From Halosimplex aquaticum (lineage in GTDB: Archaea; Halobacteriota; Halobacteria; Halobacteriales; Haloarculaceae): a stretch of DNA of 64,000 nucleotides. The position numbers and the translations under genes are program-made. Within the stretch, counting starts at the first letter, position 1, and the number at the start of each line of letters is the position of its first letter. Below the pieces are notes generated by a model that was not told the origin of the DNA, did no database searches, and saw only the letters and a list, made by a program, of their open reading frames with translations. Where the stretch lies: assembly GCF_028747785.1 (NCBI RefSeq), contig NZ_CP118158.1, positions 2,852,001-2,916,000 of the forward strand, given 5' to 3'. Below are positions 54,701 through 63,008 of the stretch, piece after piece.

Positions 54701-56329
54701 TCACCCGGTCAGCAGCGATTCGAGGCCCTCGGGGTCGGTCGCCTGCCCCTCGCGCTCGCCGTCGGCGAGGACGACCGCTTCGCCGTCCTCGGCGCGGCCG
54801 TCGGCGGGCGAGACGACGGACTCGTGGTCGGCCAGGCGGAGCGCGGCGCGATGGAGGTCGCTGCCGGGGTCGGCCCCGACGGCGACGACGCGCGGGTCCC
54901 GCAGTCGCGCCACGGCCGAGGCGTAGGCGGCGACTTCGACGCCCATCCGGTCGGTCGCGCCGGCGAACGCCGCCAGCGCGTCGCGGGCGGCCTCGCGGTA
55001 GCGGTCCTCGTCGGTGAGCAGCCAGCAGTCGATCAGCGCGTCGGCCGCGTCGACGTTCGTGTCGAGGGGGTAGAGCGGTCGGTCCAGCAGGCCGGCGCCC
55101 TCGGTCGGCCCGTCGCGGAACGCGCCGTCCTCGCCCCGCAGCGCGTCGATGGCGTAGTCGGCGACCGCGCGCATCGGCCCGGGCTCGCCGAGCACGGACG
55201 CGCTCGTCGTCAGCCCCGCCAGCGTCCGCGCCTGCGAGGAGAGGAGCCCGGCCTCCCCGACTTCGCCGGTCTCGGGGTCGCCGAAGTGGACGACCGCGCC
55301 GTCCTCGCCGACGAGTTCGGCCAGGACGTGGTCGCGGGCCCGCTCGGCGTAGCGGCGGGCGCGCTCGTCGTCGGTGTACGCCGCGTAGGTCAGCAGTCCG
55401 TCGACGGCGACGCCGTTGTGGCCGGCGAAGACGGTCTGGTCGACCGCCGGCGGGTCGGCCTCGGCGCGCTCGGTCGCTTCCAGCCGGTAGTACGAATCGT
55501 CGCCGCCCTGACTCGCCGCGAAGGCGTCGCCAGTCCACAGGTCCGTCGTCAGGTACTCGACGGTCCGCTCGGCGGTCTCGCGGTAGGCGTCCTCGCCGGT
55601 GTAGCGGTAGCCGTGGGCGAACGCCCGCACGAGCGCCGCGTTCTCGTCGACGAGTTTCTCGCGCTGGGGCGACCCCCAGTTGCGGTTGTGCGAGAAGCGG
55701 TAGAAGCCGCCGTCGTAGGTGTCGAACAGCCGGTTCTGGACCGCTTCGAGCGTCCGGGTCGCCTGGTCGCGCGCCCGCACCAGCGCGAACTCGATAGTGC
55801 GGGGGAGCGGGAACTTCACGTCCGTGCCCCACCCGCCGAACTCGTCGTCGTACGCCGCGAGCAACTGCTCGACCATGTGCTCCTCGACGCGGGCGGAGAG
55901 TTCGCCGCCCGGCGGCCGGGCGTCGCCGAGTTGCCGAGGGATCGAGCCCGCCTCCTCGCCCTTGCCGTCCCAGGTCCGGCGAACGGCGTCGAGGATCTCG
56001 CGGAAGCCGTCGACGCCGAGGAACGTGGCGCCGGTGATGACGGTGCCGTCGGGCGTCGTGAACACCGTCGAGGGGAACCCGCCCATGTTGTAGCGGTCGC
56101 GGACGCGCGGATGGCGGTCGACGTTCACCCGAACGGGGACGAACCCGTCGTTGACGTTCGCGGCGATGCGCGGCTCGGAGTAGGTGGTGCGGTCCATCTC
56201 GCGGCAGTCCTCGCTCCAGGGCGCCCACAGCGAGAGCAGGACCGGCTTGCCCGCCCCCTCGGCGCGGCCGAACGCCTCCGGGCCCCACTCGCGCCACTCG
56301 ACTTTCGTCTCGACCGCTGAGTCGTCCAT
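54701..56329 (-). CDS. DUF255 (thioredoxin-like plus glycoside-hydrolase-like) protein
   Basis: 542 residues from ATG 56329. N-terminal thioredoxin-like domain (about 1-120), where the usual C-x-x-C of the family is W-S-E-D-C-R-E-M: one Cys only. Then a (alpha/alpha)6-barrel-like C-terminal part (about 165-480) with YDDEFGGWGTDVKFPLP, GFYRFSHNRNWGSPQREK, LVDENAALVRAFAHGYR and LFDTYDGG, the DUF255/N-acylglucosamine-2-epimerase-like signatures. Function of DUF255 is uncertain. The loss of one active-site Cys would abolish dithiol redox chemistry. Same strand as TrmB, 69 nt apart. Confidence 0.88.
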   Translation of the reverse strand: MDDSAVETKVEWREWGPEAFGRAEGAGKPVLLSLWAPWSEDCREMDRTTYSEPRIAANVNDGFVPVRVNVDRHPRVRDRYNMGGFPSTVFTTPDGTVITGATFLGVDGFREILDAVRRTWDGKGEEAGSIPRQLGDARPPGGELSARVEEHMVEQLLAAYDDEFGGWGTDVKFPLPRTIEFALVRARDQATRTLEAVQNRLFDTYDGGFYRFSHNRNWGSPQREKLVDENAALVRAFAHGYRYTGEDAYRETAERTVEYLTTDLWTGDAFAASQGGDDSYYRLEATERAEADPPAVDQTVFAGHNGVAVDGLLTYAAYTDDERARRYAERARDHVLAELVGEDGAVVHFGDPETGEVGEAGLLSSQARTLAGLTTSASVLGEPGPMRAVADYAIDALRGEDGAFRDGPTEGAGLLDRPLYPLDTNVDAADALIDCWLLTDEDRYREAARDALAAFAGATDRMGVEVAAYASAVARLRDPRVVAVGADPGSDLHRAALRLADHESVVSPADGRAEDGEAVVLADGEREGQATDPEGLESLLTG

Positions 56330-56451
56330 ACCCGAACTACGTGCTTGCGCCGATAAGCCCTTTCAAACTGTCCGTGATCGGGACAGGAACGGCGGTGGCG
56401 CGCCGTCGTCCCGGAATCGAGAACGACTACCTCGCCCGTTCACGTAGAAGA

Positions 56452-56457
56452 CTTATC
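56452..56457 (+). promoter_or_regulatory. TATA-like box of the Tat lipoprotein gene
   Basis: CTTATC, centre about 27 nt before ATG 56481. Confidence 0.45.
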
Positions 56458-56480
56458 CCGGATCCACCGCCTGACCCGGT

Positions 56481-57404
56481 ATGGACCGGTCCCGCCGAGC
56501 CCTCCTGGCCGCGTTCGGAACCGCACTGTCGGCGTCGGTCGCTGGCTGTCCAGAAACCAGTGGCGACGCGGCCACTGCCGAGCCGACGCCCGACCCCTCT
56601 CAGCCCGCTGAAACTCCGACAGCGGAGCCTGACCCGGCAACGAGGGCGAACACGACGACGCGAACGGGGACTTCGACACCGGCCCCTGTCACGCTCGCAC
56701 CGGGCGAGTCCTACGTCACGGCCGACGGCTGGGATCTGACCGTCGAAAACCTCGCGGTCCGGAGAGCCGTCGTCGAGTACGGACCGACCCACTGGGACCC
56801 GGACTGGGCCGACGGCGGGCAGTTCGTCGTCGCCGACCTGGTAGTTGCCGGCGACGGTGCGCCCGACCCCGCGGACCCCACGGACCTCCGCGTCGCCTGT
56901 CAGACCGACACGACCGACGGGACGGGTCGGACCTTCGTCGTCGCCGATTCGAACGCCGACGACATTCGCCAGCGTCTCGGGTTCACCGTCCCGGCTTCGC
57001 CGGCACCGGCGGAGGGAGCGATCGTCTGGTCGCCCGCGGACGGGCCGGAGGTCCGATGGGCGCTCCCCGACCCCCTCCTCGCTGAAATCGCGCGACTGCC
57101 GGAGTTCGACCTCCGGGGATTCGAGGTCGAGAACGTCCCGGGCGACGAGATCGCGGTGACGCTGACGGTCGCGAACGTCGGCGTCGGAGACGGGACTTTC
57201 CTCGCGGAAGTGGGGCACGCCGCGATGTCCGACCAGCCCGAGTTGACTGTCGAGGTGCCCGCGGGCGAGACGCGGACGGTCACTCGCCGGGTCCCGTTCC
57301 AGAACGTTTGGAACGACAGCGACGACGAACCGGCGACGGTCGTCCTCCGCTACCGCGAGAAGCGGCTCGAACGGACGGTCGAACCACCGAAGACGGACGG
57401 ATAG
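56481..57404 (+). CDS. Tat lipoprotein, function unknown
   Basis: 307 residues. Tat motif SRRALLAAFG and lipobox SVAGC (Cys near residue 23). A Thr/Pro-rich linker (about 30-72) leads to a mature beta-sandwich-like domain with DGWDLTVENLAVRRAVVEYG, GQFVVADLVVAGDG and a C-terminal VTLTVANVGVGDGTFLAEV and ETRTVTRRVPF, which look like Ig-like strands. No catalytic site. Convergent with XdhC. Own TATA-like box. Confidence 0.8.
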   Translation: MDRSRRALLAAFGTALSASVAGCPETSGDAATAEPTPDPSQPAETPTAEPDPATRANTTTRTGTSTPAPVTLAPGESYVTADGWDLTVENLAVRRAVVEYGPTHWDPDWADGGQFVVADLVVAGDGAPDPADPTDLRVACQTDTTDGTGRTFVVADSNADDIRQRLGFTVPASPAPAEGAIVWSPADGPEVRWALPDPLLAEIARLPEFDLRGFEVENVPGDEIAVTLTVANVGVGDGTFLAEVGHAAMSDQPELTVEVPAGETRTVTRRVPFQNVWNDSDDEPATVVLRYREKRLERTVEPPKTDG

Positions 57405-57427
57405 CCGTCGCCACTCCCTGCGTCAGG

Positions 57428-58570
57428 TCACTCGTCCCGGGAGTGGATCGGCTCCGAACTCGAACGCAGGTGGCCGCCGTCGCGGCCGTTTCGAACCGCG
57501 AGGACCTCGGCGACGACGCTCTGAGCGACCTGGTAGGGGCTCCCACCGCCCAGATCCAGACCCACAGGCGCGTAGATCCGTTCGCGATCGCCCTCGCCGA
57601 TTTCGATGCCGTCCGACGCCAGCGCGTCGCGGAGCCGCTCGAACCGGTCGGGCGGTCCCATGACGCCGACGTACCCGACGGGCGTCGCCAGCACCTCTCC
57701 GAGCGCCAGTCGGTCGTCGACGAAGTTGTGGGTCATCAGGACCGCGGAATCGCTCGACTCGAAATCCACTGCGTCGCGCAGGTCTCGGGGCGAGGTGGAG
57801 ACGACGCGGTCGGCCCGCGGGAACCGCTCGGCCGTCGCGCGTCCGCCGCGGAAGCCGACGACGGTCACGCGGAACCCCGCCGACCGCGCCAGGTCGACGA
57901 CCGGGCGGACGTCGGCGTTGCTCCCGACGACGACCAGCCGGGGCGGTGGCGTCACGCGCTCGACGAACAGCCGGACCGATCCGCCCCCAGTTTCCACTCG
58001 AACCGTCGTCGTTCGGTCCACGTCCTCGGGAACGGCGGCAGCCACGTCCGGGGGTAGGTCGTCGGCCGCATCACCTCCGTCGTCCGTCCACCGCTCCCCG
58101 ACGTCGAGGCGCTCGTCGTCGCTCTCGACCACGACGGCGGCGATCCGGCCGCCGTCCAGTTCATCGGCGCTCGCGAACACCGGTCGGTGGGACTCGCCGA
58201 GCGGTTCGAGCAGCACGTCGACGAGGCCGTCGCAGCCGACGCCGAGGCCCCAGGCGTCGTCCTCGCGGAGGTCGAACCGCTCCAGGCGGGCCGCGTCGTC
58301 GGCGAGCACGTCCCCCGCCAGCCGGGCTAGCGAGTCGGTCAGACAGCCGGCGGTCACCGACCCGACGCCCCCCGATCCGGGCGCGACGACCATCTTCGCG
58401 CCCGGTCGACGGTACGCTCGGCCGTCGACGGCGACGACGGTCGCCAGCACGGCGGGTTCGTCCGAGTCGAGATGCCCGCGGGCCGTCGCGCGAACCTCTC
58501 GGGCCGGCGCGGTCCAGTCGGCGGTTCGATCGTCTGAGTCGTCCGCTGTCGTACCGCTATCGTCGGTCAT
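57428..58570 (-). CDS. XdhC/CoxI family protein
   Basis: 380 residues from ATG 58570. The first half carries the XdhC N-terminal motif region VLATVVAVDGRAYRRPGAKM and GSVTAGCLTDSLARL; the second half has a Rossmann-like domain with VVVGSNADVRPVVDLARSAGF and YVGVMGPPDRFERL, then GLDLGGGSPYQVAQSVVAEVLA (family C-terminus). XdhC inserts or sulfurates molybdenum cofactor for xanthine-dehydrogenase-type enzymes. It overlaps coxM by 4 nt and completes a coxS-coxM-xdhC operon. The molybdenum large subunit is not in this window. Confidence 0.92.
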   Translation of the reverse strand: MTDDSGTTADDSDDRTADWTAPAREVRATARGHLDSDEPAVLATVVAVDGRAYRRPGAKMVVAPGSGGVGSVTAGCLTDSLARLAGDVLADDAARLERFDLREDDAWGLGVGCDGLVDVLLEPLGESHRPVFASADELDGGRIAAVVVESDDERLDVGERWTDDGGDAADDLPPDVAAAVPEDVDRTTTVRVETGGGSVRLFVERVTPPPRLVVVGSNADVRPVVDLARSAGFRVTVVGFRGGRATAERFPRADRVVSTSPRDLRDAVDFESSDSAVLMTHNFVDDRLALGEVLATPVGYVGVMGPPDRFERLRDALASDGIEIGEGDRERIYAPVGLDLGGGSPYQVAQSVVAEVLAVRNGRDGGHLRSSSEPIHSRDE

Positions 58571-59454
58571 GCCGTCGGAGGGTTGCCGGCGACTCGCTCG
58601 GCTGCCGATTCGAGTGCGCGAGCGACGTAGGTCTCCAGCAGTTCGCCGCGGAATTCGCCGGACGCGTATGGGTCAGAGCGCAGCCGCTCGGAGTCGATGT
58701 CGGCGTGTGCCTCGCTCGCCGCCGCGTCGATAGCCTCGGAGTCGAGACGCTCGCCGACGAGGGCGTCTTCCACCGACGGCAGGCGGACCGCCCGGTCGAC
58801 CGCGCCGGTCGCGGCGACGCGCGCACGCGAAACGGCTTCTTCCGCGACCTCGACCACGGCCGCCGCGCCGACCATCGCGTAGCCCGTCGCGGGGTGGGTC
58901 TTCTTCGCGTACGCGACGCCGGCGTCGCCCGTGTGCGGGACGCGGACGCCGGTGACGAGTTCGCCGTACTCGACCGCGGTCTCGCCGTCGCCGCGGAAGA
59001 ACTCGGTCGCGGGTACCTCGCGCTTGCCGTCGCGGTGGCGCAGCAGTATCGTCGCGTCGCTCGCCAGCACCGCCGCGGGCGGGTCCGCACCGGGGTGGGC
59101 CTCGGCGAGGTTCCCGCCGATAGTCCCCCGGTTTCGGATCTGCAGGTCGCCTACTTCGGCGGCGGTCTCGGCCAGCAGCGGCGCGTTCGCCCGGAGCGCC
59201 CGGGAGTCGGCGATGTCGGCGTAGGTCGTCAGCGCGCCGACGACGGTCCGGTCGTCGAGCGCGTTGATCGCGTCGAGCGCGGGCACGTCCAGGTCCACCA
59301 CCACGTCGGGGCTGCGCCCCTCGGTCTTCATCGCCGGGACGAGGCTGTGGCCGCCCGCGAGGATCTCGACCTCCGCGTCGGCATGGTCGTCGAGTAGGTC
59401 CATCGCCTCGTCGACGGAGGTCGCCCGCTCGTAGTCGAAGTCGGCGGGGAACAT
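58567..59454 (-). CDS. FAD-binding subunit of a xanthine dehydrogenase/CO dehydrogenase-type enzyme (CoxM-like)
   Basis: 295 residues from ATG 59454. FAD-binding PCMH-type motifs AGGHSLVPAMKT (near residue 37), TIGGNLAEAHPGADPPA (near 110) and GELVTGVRVPH. A C-terminal CO_deh_flav_C domain follows with AYAKKTHPATGYAMVGAAAVVE. Passes electrons between the FeS subunit and the molybdenum subunit. Its start is 2 nt after the stop of the FeS gene. Substrate is set by the missing large subunit. Confidence 0.93.
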   Translation of the reverse strand: MFPADFDYERATSVDEAMDLLDDHADAEVEILAGGHSLVPAMKTEGRSPDVVVDLDVPALDAINALDDRTVVGALTTYADIADSRALRANAPLLAETAAEVGDLQIRNRGTIGGNLAEAHPGADPPAAVLASDATILLRHRDGKREVPATEFFRGDGETAVEYGELVTGVRVPHTGDAGVAYAKKTHPATGYAMVGAAAVVEVAEEAVSRARVAATGAVDRAVRLPSVEDALVGERLDSEAIDAAASEAHADIDSERLRSDPYASGEFRGELLETYVARALESAAERVAGNPPTA

Positions 59455-59455
59455 C

Positions 59456-59989
59456 TCAGTCCTCGGCCTCCACTTCCGGCGGGTCGGCGCGCCGTCCGGT
59501 CTCGTCGCCCGAAGACTCCATCTCGGCCAGTCGGTCGGCCGCCGTCTCCACCGCGTCGACGACGTTGCCGTAGCCGGTGCAGCGGCACACGTTGCCCTTG
59601 AGCGCTTTCCGGATCTCCGCGCGCGAAGGGTCGGGGTTCTCGTCGAGGAGTTGGTGAGTCGTCGCGAGCATGCCGGGCGTGCAGTAGCCGCATTGCAGGC
59701 CGTGTTCGTCGTGGAACGCCCGCTGGACGGCGTCGAGGCCGTCGGTCGCGTATCCGGCCGCGGTCGTCACCTCGCCGCCGTCGGCCTGGACGGCGAGGAC
59801 GGTACAGGACTTGACCGCGTCGCCGCCGAGTTCGACCGTGCAGGCGCCGCACTTGCCGCTCTCGCAGCCGACGTTCGGGCCCGTGTAGCCCAGTTCGTCC
59901 CGCAGCGCGTGGACCAGCAGCGTCCGCGACTCGACGGTCAGCGTCTCCTCCTGCCCGTTCACCGTGAGCGTGATGTCGTGTGTAGCCAT
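59456..59989 (-). CDS. [2Fe-2S] subunit of a xanthine dehydrogenase/CO dehydrogenase-type enzyme (CoxS-like)
   Basis: 177 residues from ATG 59989 (MATHDITLTVNGQEE). Two [2Fe-2S] clusters: plant-type CESGKCGACTVEL plus a later Cys (KSCTVLA), and the helical-bundle cluster CGYCTPGM...CRCTGYGNVVDAVE. Length is normal for CoxS plus a short polar C-terminal tail (about 20 residues, MESSGDETGRRADPPEVE). First gene of the coxS-coxM-xdhC operon. Confidence 0.94.
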   Translation of the reverse strand: MATHDITLTVNGQEETLTVESRTLLVHALRDELGYTGPNVGCESGKCGACTVELGGDAVKSCTVLAVQADGGEVTTAAGYATDGLDAVQRAFHDEHGLQCGYCTPGMLATTHQLLDENPDPSRAEIRKALKGNVCRCTGYGNVVDAVETAADRLAEMESSGDETGRRADPPEVEAED

Positions 59990-60106
59990 GGGCGAGGGTC
60001 GGTAACTTGTGCGGACAACGGTCCGCGGAGAGTAAAGTGTTGGTTCCGGAGAGACGAGTGAGTGCGATCGGTGATCGTCGGGAGGCCCGCTTTCGCGTCG
60101 CTCCTC

Positions 60107-60853
60107 TTAGCCGTTCGTGCGCACGATGCCGACGTAGTCGCCGCCGGGGTCGGTGACCTGCTCGTCCGGTTCGATCGTCTCGGAGAGGTCCCAGGGGGTG
60201 TCGGCGACCAGCTCCTCCATCGTATCGGGGGCGGCCATGAGGTAGTCGAACCAGTCGGACGCGTGCACCTCGTACCGGACGCGCATCCGGAGCGCGCCGG
60301 GGAGTCGACCGCGCTCGCGGTTCTTCTCGTGGTAGGCGCGGTGGTGCTCGTCGTCGGTGACGACGGGATCACGGCTCTGGGCGATCAGCGTCGCGTCCTC
60401 GGTCGCTACTTCGGCCAGATCGCGTAACCGTTCGGGGGCCGTCTCCGCGGTGCCGACGAGGCCGAAGTTGTTGCCCAGCATGAGGATTGTATCGAAGGAA
60501 CCGGGGTCGAACGCCTCGGCCACGTCGGCCACATCGACCACGCGGGCGTCCTCGACGCCGCGGTCTTCGGCCACTTCCACGGCGCCCGGCGAGACGTCGA
60601 TGGCGGTCACGTCGTGGCCCCGACCCTGGAGAGCCAGCGCGTGACGGCCGGCGCCACAGCCGACGTCGAGGACGCGGCCCTCGACGTGGTCGATCGCGCG
60701 TCGCTCGATCTCGGGCCACTCCTCGGGGCCGCTGAAGTAGTACTCGCCGCCGGCGCTGATCCCGATCCAGCCGTCGTCGCGCTCGACGATCTCGTAGCCG
60801 TCACCGCCGTCCCGGTAATCGCGCAGCATCGCACCGATGGCGTCGTCTTCCAT
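60107..60853 (-). CDS. Class I SAM-dependent methyltransferase
   Basis: 248 residues from ATG 60853. Rossmann-like SAM motif I VLDVGCGAGRHALAL (near residue 62), then VTAIDVSPGAVEVAE (motif II region) and TILMLGNNFGLVG (motif IV). The N-terminal IERRAIDHVEG and C-terminal HASDWFDYLMAAPDTM form the substrate region. A UbiE/Cyp-like small-molecule methyltransferase; acceptor unknown. Divergent from the creatininase-like gene. Confidence 0.9.
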   Translation of the reverse strand: MEDDAIGAMLRDYRDGGDGYEIVERDDGWIGISAGGEYYFSGPEEWPEIERRAIDHVEGRVLDVGCGAGRHALALQGRGHDVTAIDVSPGAVEVAEDRGVEDARVVDVADVAEAFDPGSFDTILMLGNNFGLVGTAETAPERLRDLAEVATEDATLIAQSRDPVVTDDEHHRAYHEKNRERGRLPGALRMRVRYEVHASDWFDYLMAAPDTMEELVADTPWDLSETIEPDEQVTDPGGDYVGIVRTNG

Positions 60854-60955
60854 AGGGCCTGGATCGCTCGCCCGGGAGATGAGTGGCGGGGTCGCGTGCG
60901 GTGTGCTACCGTGGGTTGGGGAACAGTAACGGTCGGTGAGTCCTCGAAGTGGGAC

Positions 60956-61729
60956 ATGTACCTCGCAGACCGGACCTGGCCGGAACTGGGCGAGTACTTC
61001 GCCGAGGAGTCGCTGGCGCTCGTGCCGCTGGGGTCGACCGAACAGCACGGCCCGCACCTCCCCGAGTCCACCGACCACCGCATCGCCGAGGCGCTCGCCC
61101 GCGAGGCCGCCGAGCGGACGGGCTTCCTCTGTACGCCCACGATCAACGTCGGCGTCAGCCCCCACCACCGGCAGTTCCACGGCACGATGTGGGTCGAGCC
61201 CGGCGTGTTCCGCGACTACGTCGAGTCGCTGACGCGGAATCTCACCTACCACGGCGTCGACCGCGTTATCTTCGTCAACGCCCACGGCGGCAACGTCCAG
61301 CACCTCCGCGAAGTGGGCCGTCGCCTGCGCGACGACGGCGACGCCTACGCCATCGAGTGGATGTGGGACGAGTCAATCCCCGACCTCGTGGACGACCTCT
61401 TCGAACACAACGGCCCCCACGGCGGCCCGAAGGAGACCGCGATGATGCTCCACATCGCCGACGAACTCGTCCGCGAGGACCAGTTCGAACGCGCCCGCGA
61501 CGACGGCATCCGGAACTTCGAGGACTACGAGGGCGCCCGCAAGTTCGGTGCGCGCACCTTCTACGACGCCATCGACAACACCGAGTGCGGCGTCATCGGC
61601 GACCAGACCGACGCGACGCGGGAGAAAGGCGCCGAGTTGTTCGAGGCCGCCTGTGACCAGTTGGTCCGGTTGGCTGAGTGGCTGGACGAGCAGGCGTACG
61701 AGGACCTGATGCCGCGGGAGCACGTCTGA
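60956..61729 (+). CDS. Creatininase-family amidohydrolase
   Basis: 257 residues from ATG 60956. Metal motifs: LGSTEQHGPHLPESTDHRIA (Glu, His, Asp), VNAHGGNVQHLRE (His-Gly-Gly-Asn) and GPHGGPKETAMMLHIA (Glu). These define the creatininase/ArfB family of Zn-dependent amide hydrolases. In archaea one member (ArfB) deformylates an intermediate of riboflavin and F420 synthesis; that role is possible here but not shown. Own start; not part of an operon. Confidence 0.9.
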   Translation: MYLADRTWPELGEYFAEESLALVPLGSTEQHGPHLPESTDHRIAEALAREAAERTGFLCTPTINVGVSPHHRQFHGTMWVEPGVFRDYVESLTRNLTYHGVDRVIFVNAHGGNVQHLREVGRRLRDDGDAYAIEWMWDESIPDLVDDLFEHNGPHGGPKETAMMLHIADELVREDQFERARDDGIRNFEDYEGARKFGARTFYDAIDNTECGVIGDQTDATREKGAELFEAACDQLVRLAEWLDEQAYEDLMPREHV

Positions 61730-61863
61730 GCCGACTCTCCGAGTTTTGTCGGCACGTCAACCGCGTGTTGACGGGAAATGTCCCGTTTCGAGATCTGTTG
61801 TGCTCGGCGCTCACGATTTCGCGACCGATCTAATATGTGTCCAGAAATCGCACTTTCGGCTAT

Positions 61864-62232
61864 GTGCAACTCAGGTCCCTCGTCGACTTCGAATTTGAAA
61901 TAAATAGCTTCGAGATCTTCCCGCCCTCGACAGGCGAATCTATGGCGTTCTTTCTGTCAGAAGATCAGAAGATTCTGATCTCCGGAGTCTTCATCGGCGG
62001 TGCATCGGATCGCACGATATCCCTCGACGAGGTCGAAGTCGACGACGATGAGGTAGCAGTCACGATCCGGGAAGCCGACGATGCGGACTCCGATCAGTTC
62101 ATCATGGGCGCAGACCGGCCCATCTCGTATAGCATCAGTCTGGAGTTCACTCCATCTGTCCCGACAGAAGTTGTACTCGCGCATGTCTCTGACGGAGATC
62201 GAACACTCGAAAGGCGGATACTCCGTCGCTAG
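61864..62232 (+). CDS. Hypothetical protein of atypical composition
   Basis: 122 residues from GTG 61864, chosen because the TATA-like CTAATATG (61830-61837) lies 30 nt upstream; an in-frame GTG at 61837 is the alternative. Acidic, beta-rich: LVDFEFEINSFEIFPP, MAFFLSEDQKILISGVFIGG, ISLDEVEVDDDEVAVTI, then TEVVLAHVSDGDRTL. No motif known. The AT content is clearly higher than in neighbouring genes and codon use is less GC-biased, suggesting acquisition. It sits beside tRNA-Arg and repeat copy B, as foreign genes often do. Confidence 0.6.
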   Translation: MQLRSLVDFEFEINSFEIFPPSTGESMAFFLSEDQKILISGVFIGGASDRTISLDEVEVDDDEVAVTIREADDADSDQFIMGADRPISYSISLEFTPSVPTEVVLAHVSDGDRTLERRILRR

Positions 62233-62490
62233 AATGGACTTCTCGAAGCAAGCGGAGGTCCACGTGATCGAAATCGTGGATATCGACGAGGCGCACAAGC
62301 GCTACGGGTCCACTGAACGGGCTGCGAGCGCGGAATTAGTCTCCTGTACTCACATACGGCGAGCGAAGCGAGCCGTTTCACCGGACGCGAACGAAGTGAG
62401 CGTCCGGCCTTTTTCGCCCACGTTTTTGCCGGTCGGGTTCCCGCAGGTCGACGCAGGCGACCGAGGAAACCCGGCCGGGAAAAAGGTGGA
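62233..62490. other. Gap with repeat copy B, before tRNA-Arg
   Basis: Holds the hairpin ACGGC...GCCGT at 62356-62376 (loop GAGCGAAGCGA) and copy B of the intergenic element from 62377. No gene. Confidence 0.5.
62377..62486 (+). repeat. Intergenic repeat element, copy B
   Basis: CCGGACGC-(11 nt)-GCGTCCGG (62381-62407), then the block TTTTTCGCCCACGTTTTTGC, and an outer stem CCGGTCGGGTT/AACCCGGCCGG (62429-62478, one G.T pair) enclosing GGTCG/CGACC (62446-62462). Same blocks as copy A before herA (47518-47684), same orientation, lacking the middle hairpins. Confidence 0.65.
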
Positions 62491-62565
62491 CGGGCACGGT
62501 GGGATTCGAACCCACGACCGTCGGATTAGAAGTCCGACGCTCTATCCGGACTGAGCTACGTGCCC
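62491..62565 (-). tRNA. tRNA-Arg (anticodon UCU)
   Basis: Minus-strand cloverleaf: acceptor GGGCACG/CGTGCCC, D arm with GCTCAGTCCGGATAGAGC, anticodon stem GTCGGA/TCCGAC with loop CTTCTAA (anticodon TCT), T arm GTGGG-TTCGAAT-CCCAC, discriminator G. No intron, CCA not encoded. Repeat copy B lies on its 3' side and the cloverleaf DNA element on its 5' side. Confidence 0.95.
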
Positions 62566-62650
62566 TCGTTCTGAATTGTGCGGGCGCGATTAAAAAGCGG
62601 CCCGGGTTCTGATTGTCGTGAGTGCTGGCGATTCAGACACCTGCATGGAA

Positions 62651-62914
62651 AACAGCGTGAAAGCCCCGACACGCTGGGCTCGGGCGGCTCGCTGCGCTCC
62701 TCACTTCGTTGCGGTGCTTACTTCGCCGGCCTTCGTCCAGCGTGTCGCCCCTTTCATTCCCACCCGCACAGACTGGCTGACCAGCCGACATGGGTGGGAA
62801 TGAAAGGGGCGGCCTGCTTCGGGAAGCACGGCGCCGGAAGCACTGCAGCGAACGCAGTGAGCGAAGCGCGCAGCAAGCCGCGCGACCGAAGCAGGCCGGG
62901 GCTTTCACGCTGTT
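62651..62914. repeat. 264-bp palindromic element able to form a four-way junction
   Basis: Four perfect inverted repeats that abut exactly: outer stem 62651-62668 / 62897-62914 (18 bp); left arm 62668-62677 / 62737-62746 (10 bp); central arm 62746-62765 / 62792-62811 (20 bp); right arm 62811-62822 / 62886-62897 (12 bp). Each boundary nucleotide (62668, 62746, 62811, 62897) is shared, so no unpaired base is left at the junction. The right arm encloses a further hairpin CACTGC/GCAGTG (62841-62859). No ORF of halophile type inside. Lies between tRNA-Arg and the CapA gene. Confidence 0.85.
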
Positions 62915-63008
62915 CGCGGTCGATCTATTGCTCACACCCACGATACTCACAGACCCAAAGACTCCAGCCAACCAAGCAAACTTGCCACTCGATATCAAAC
63001 ATACACGT

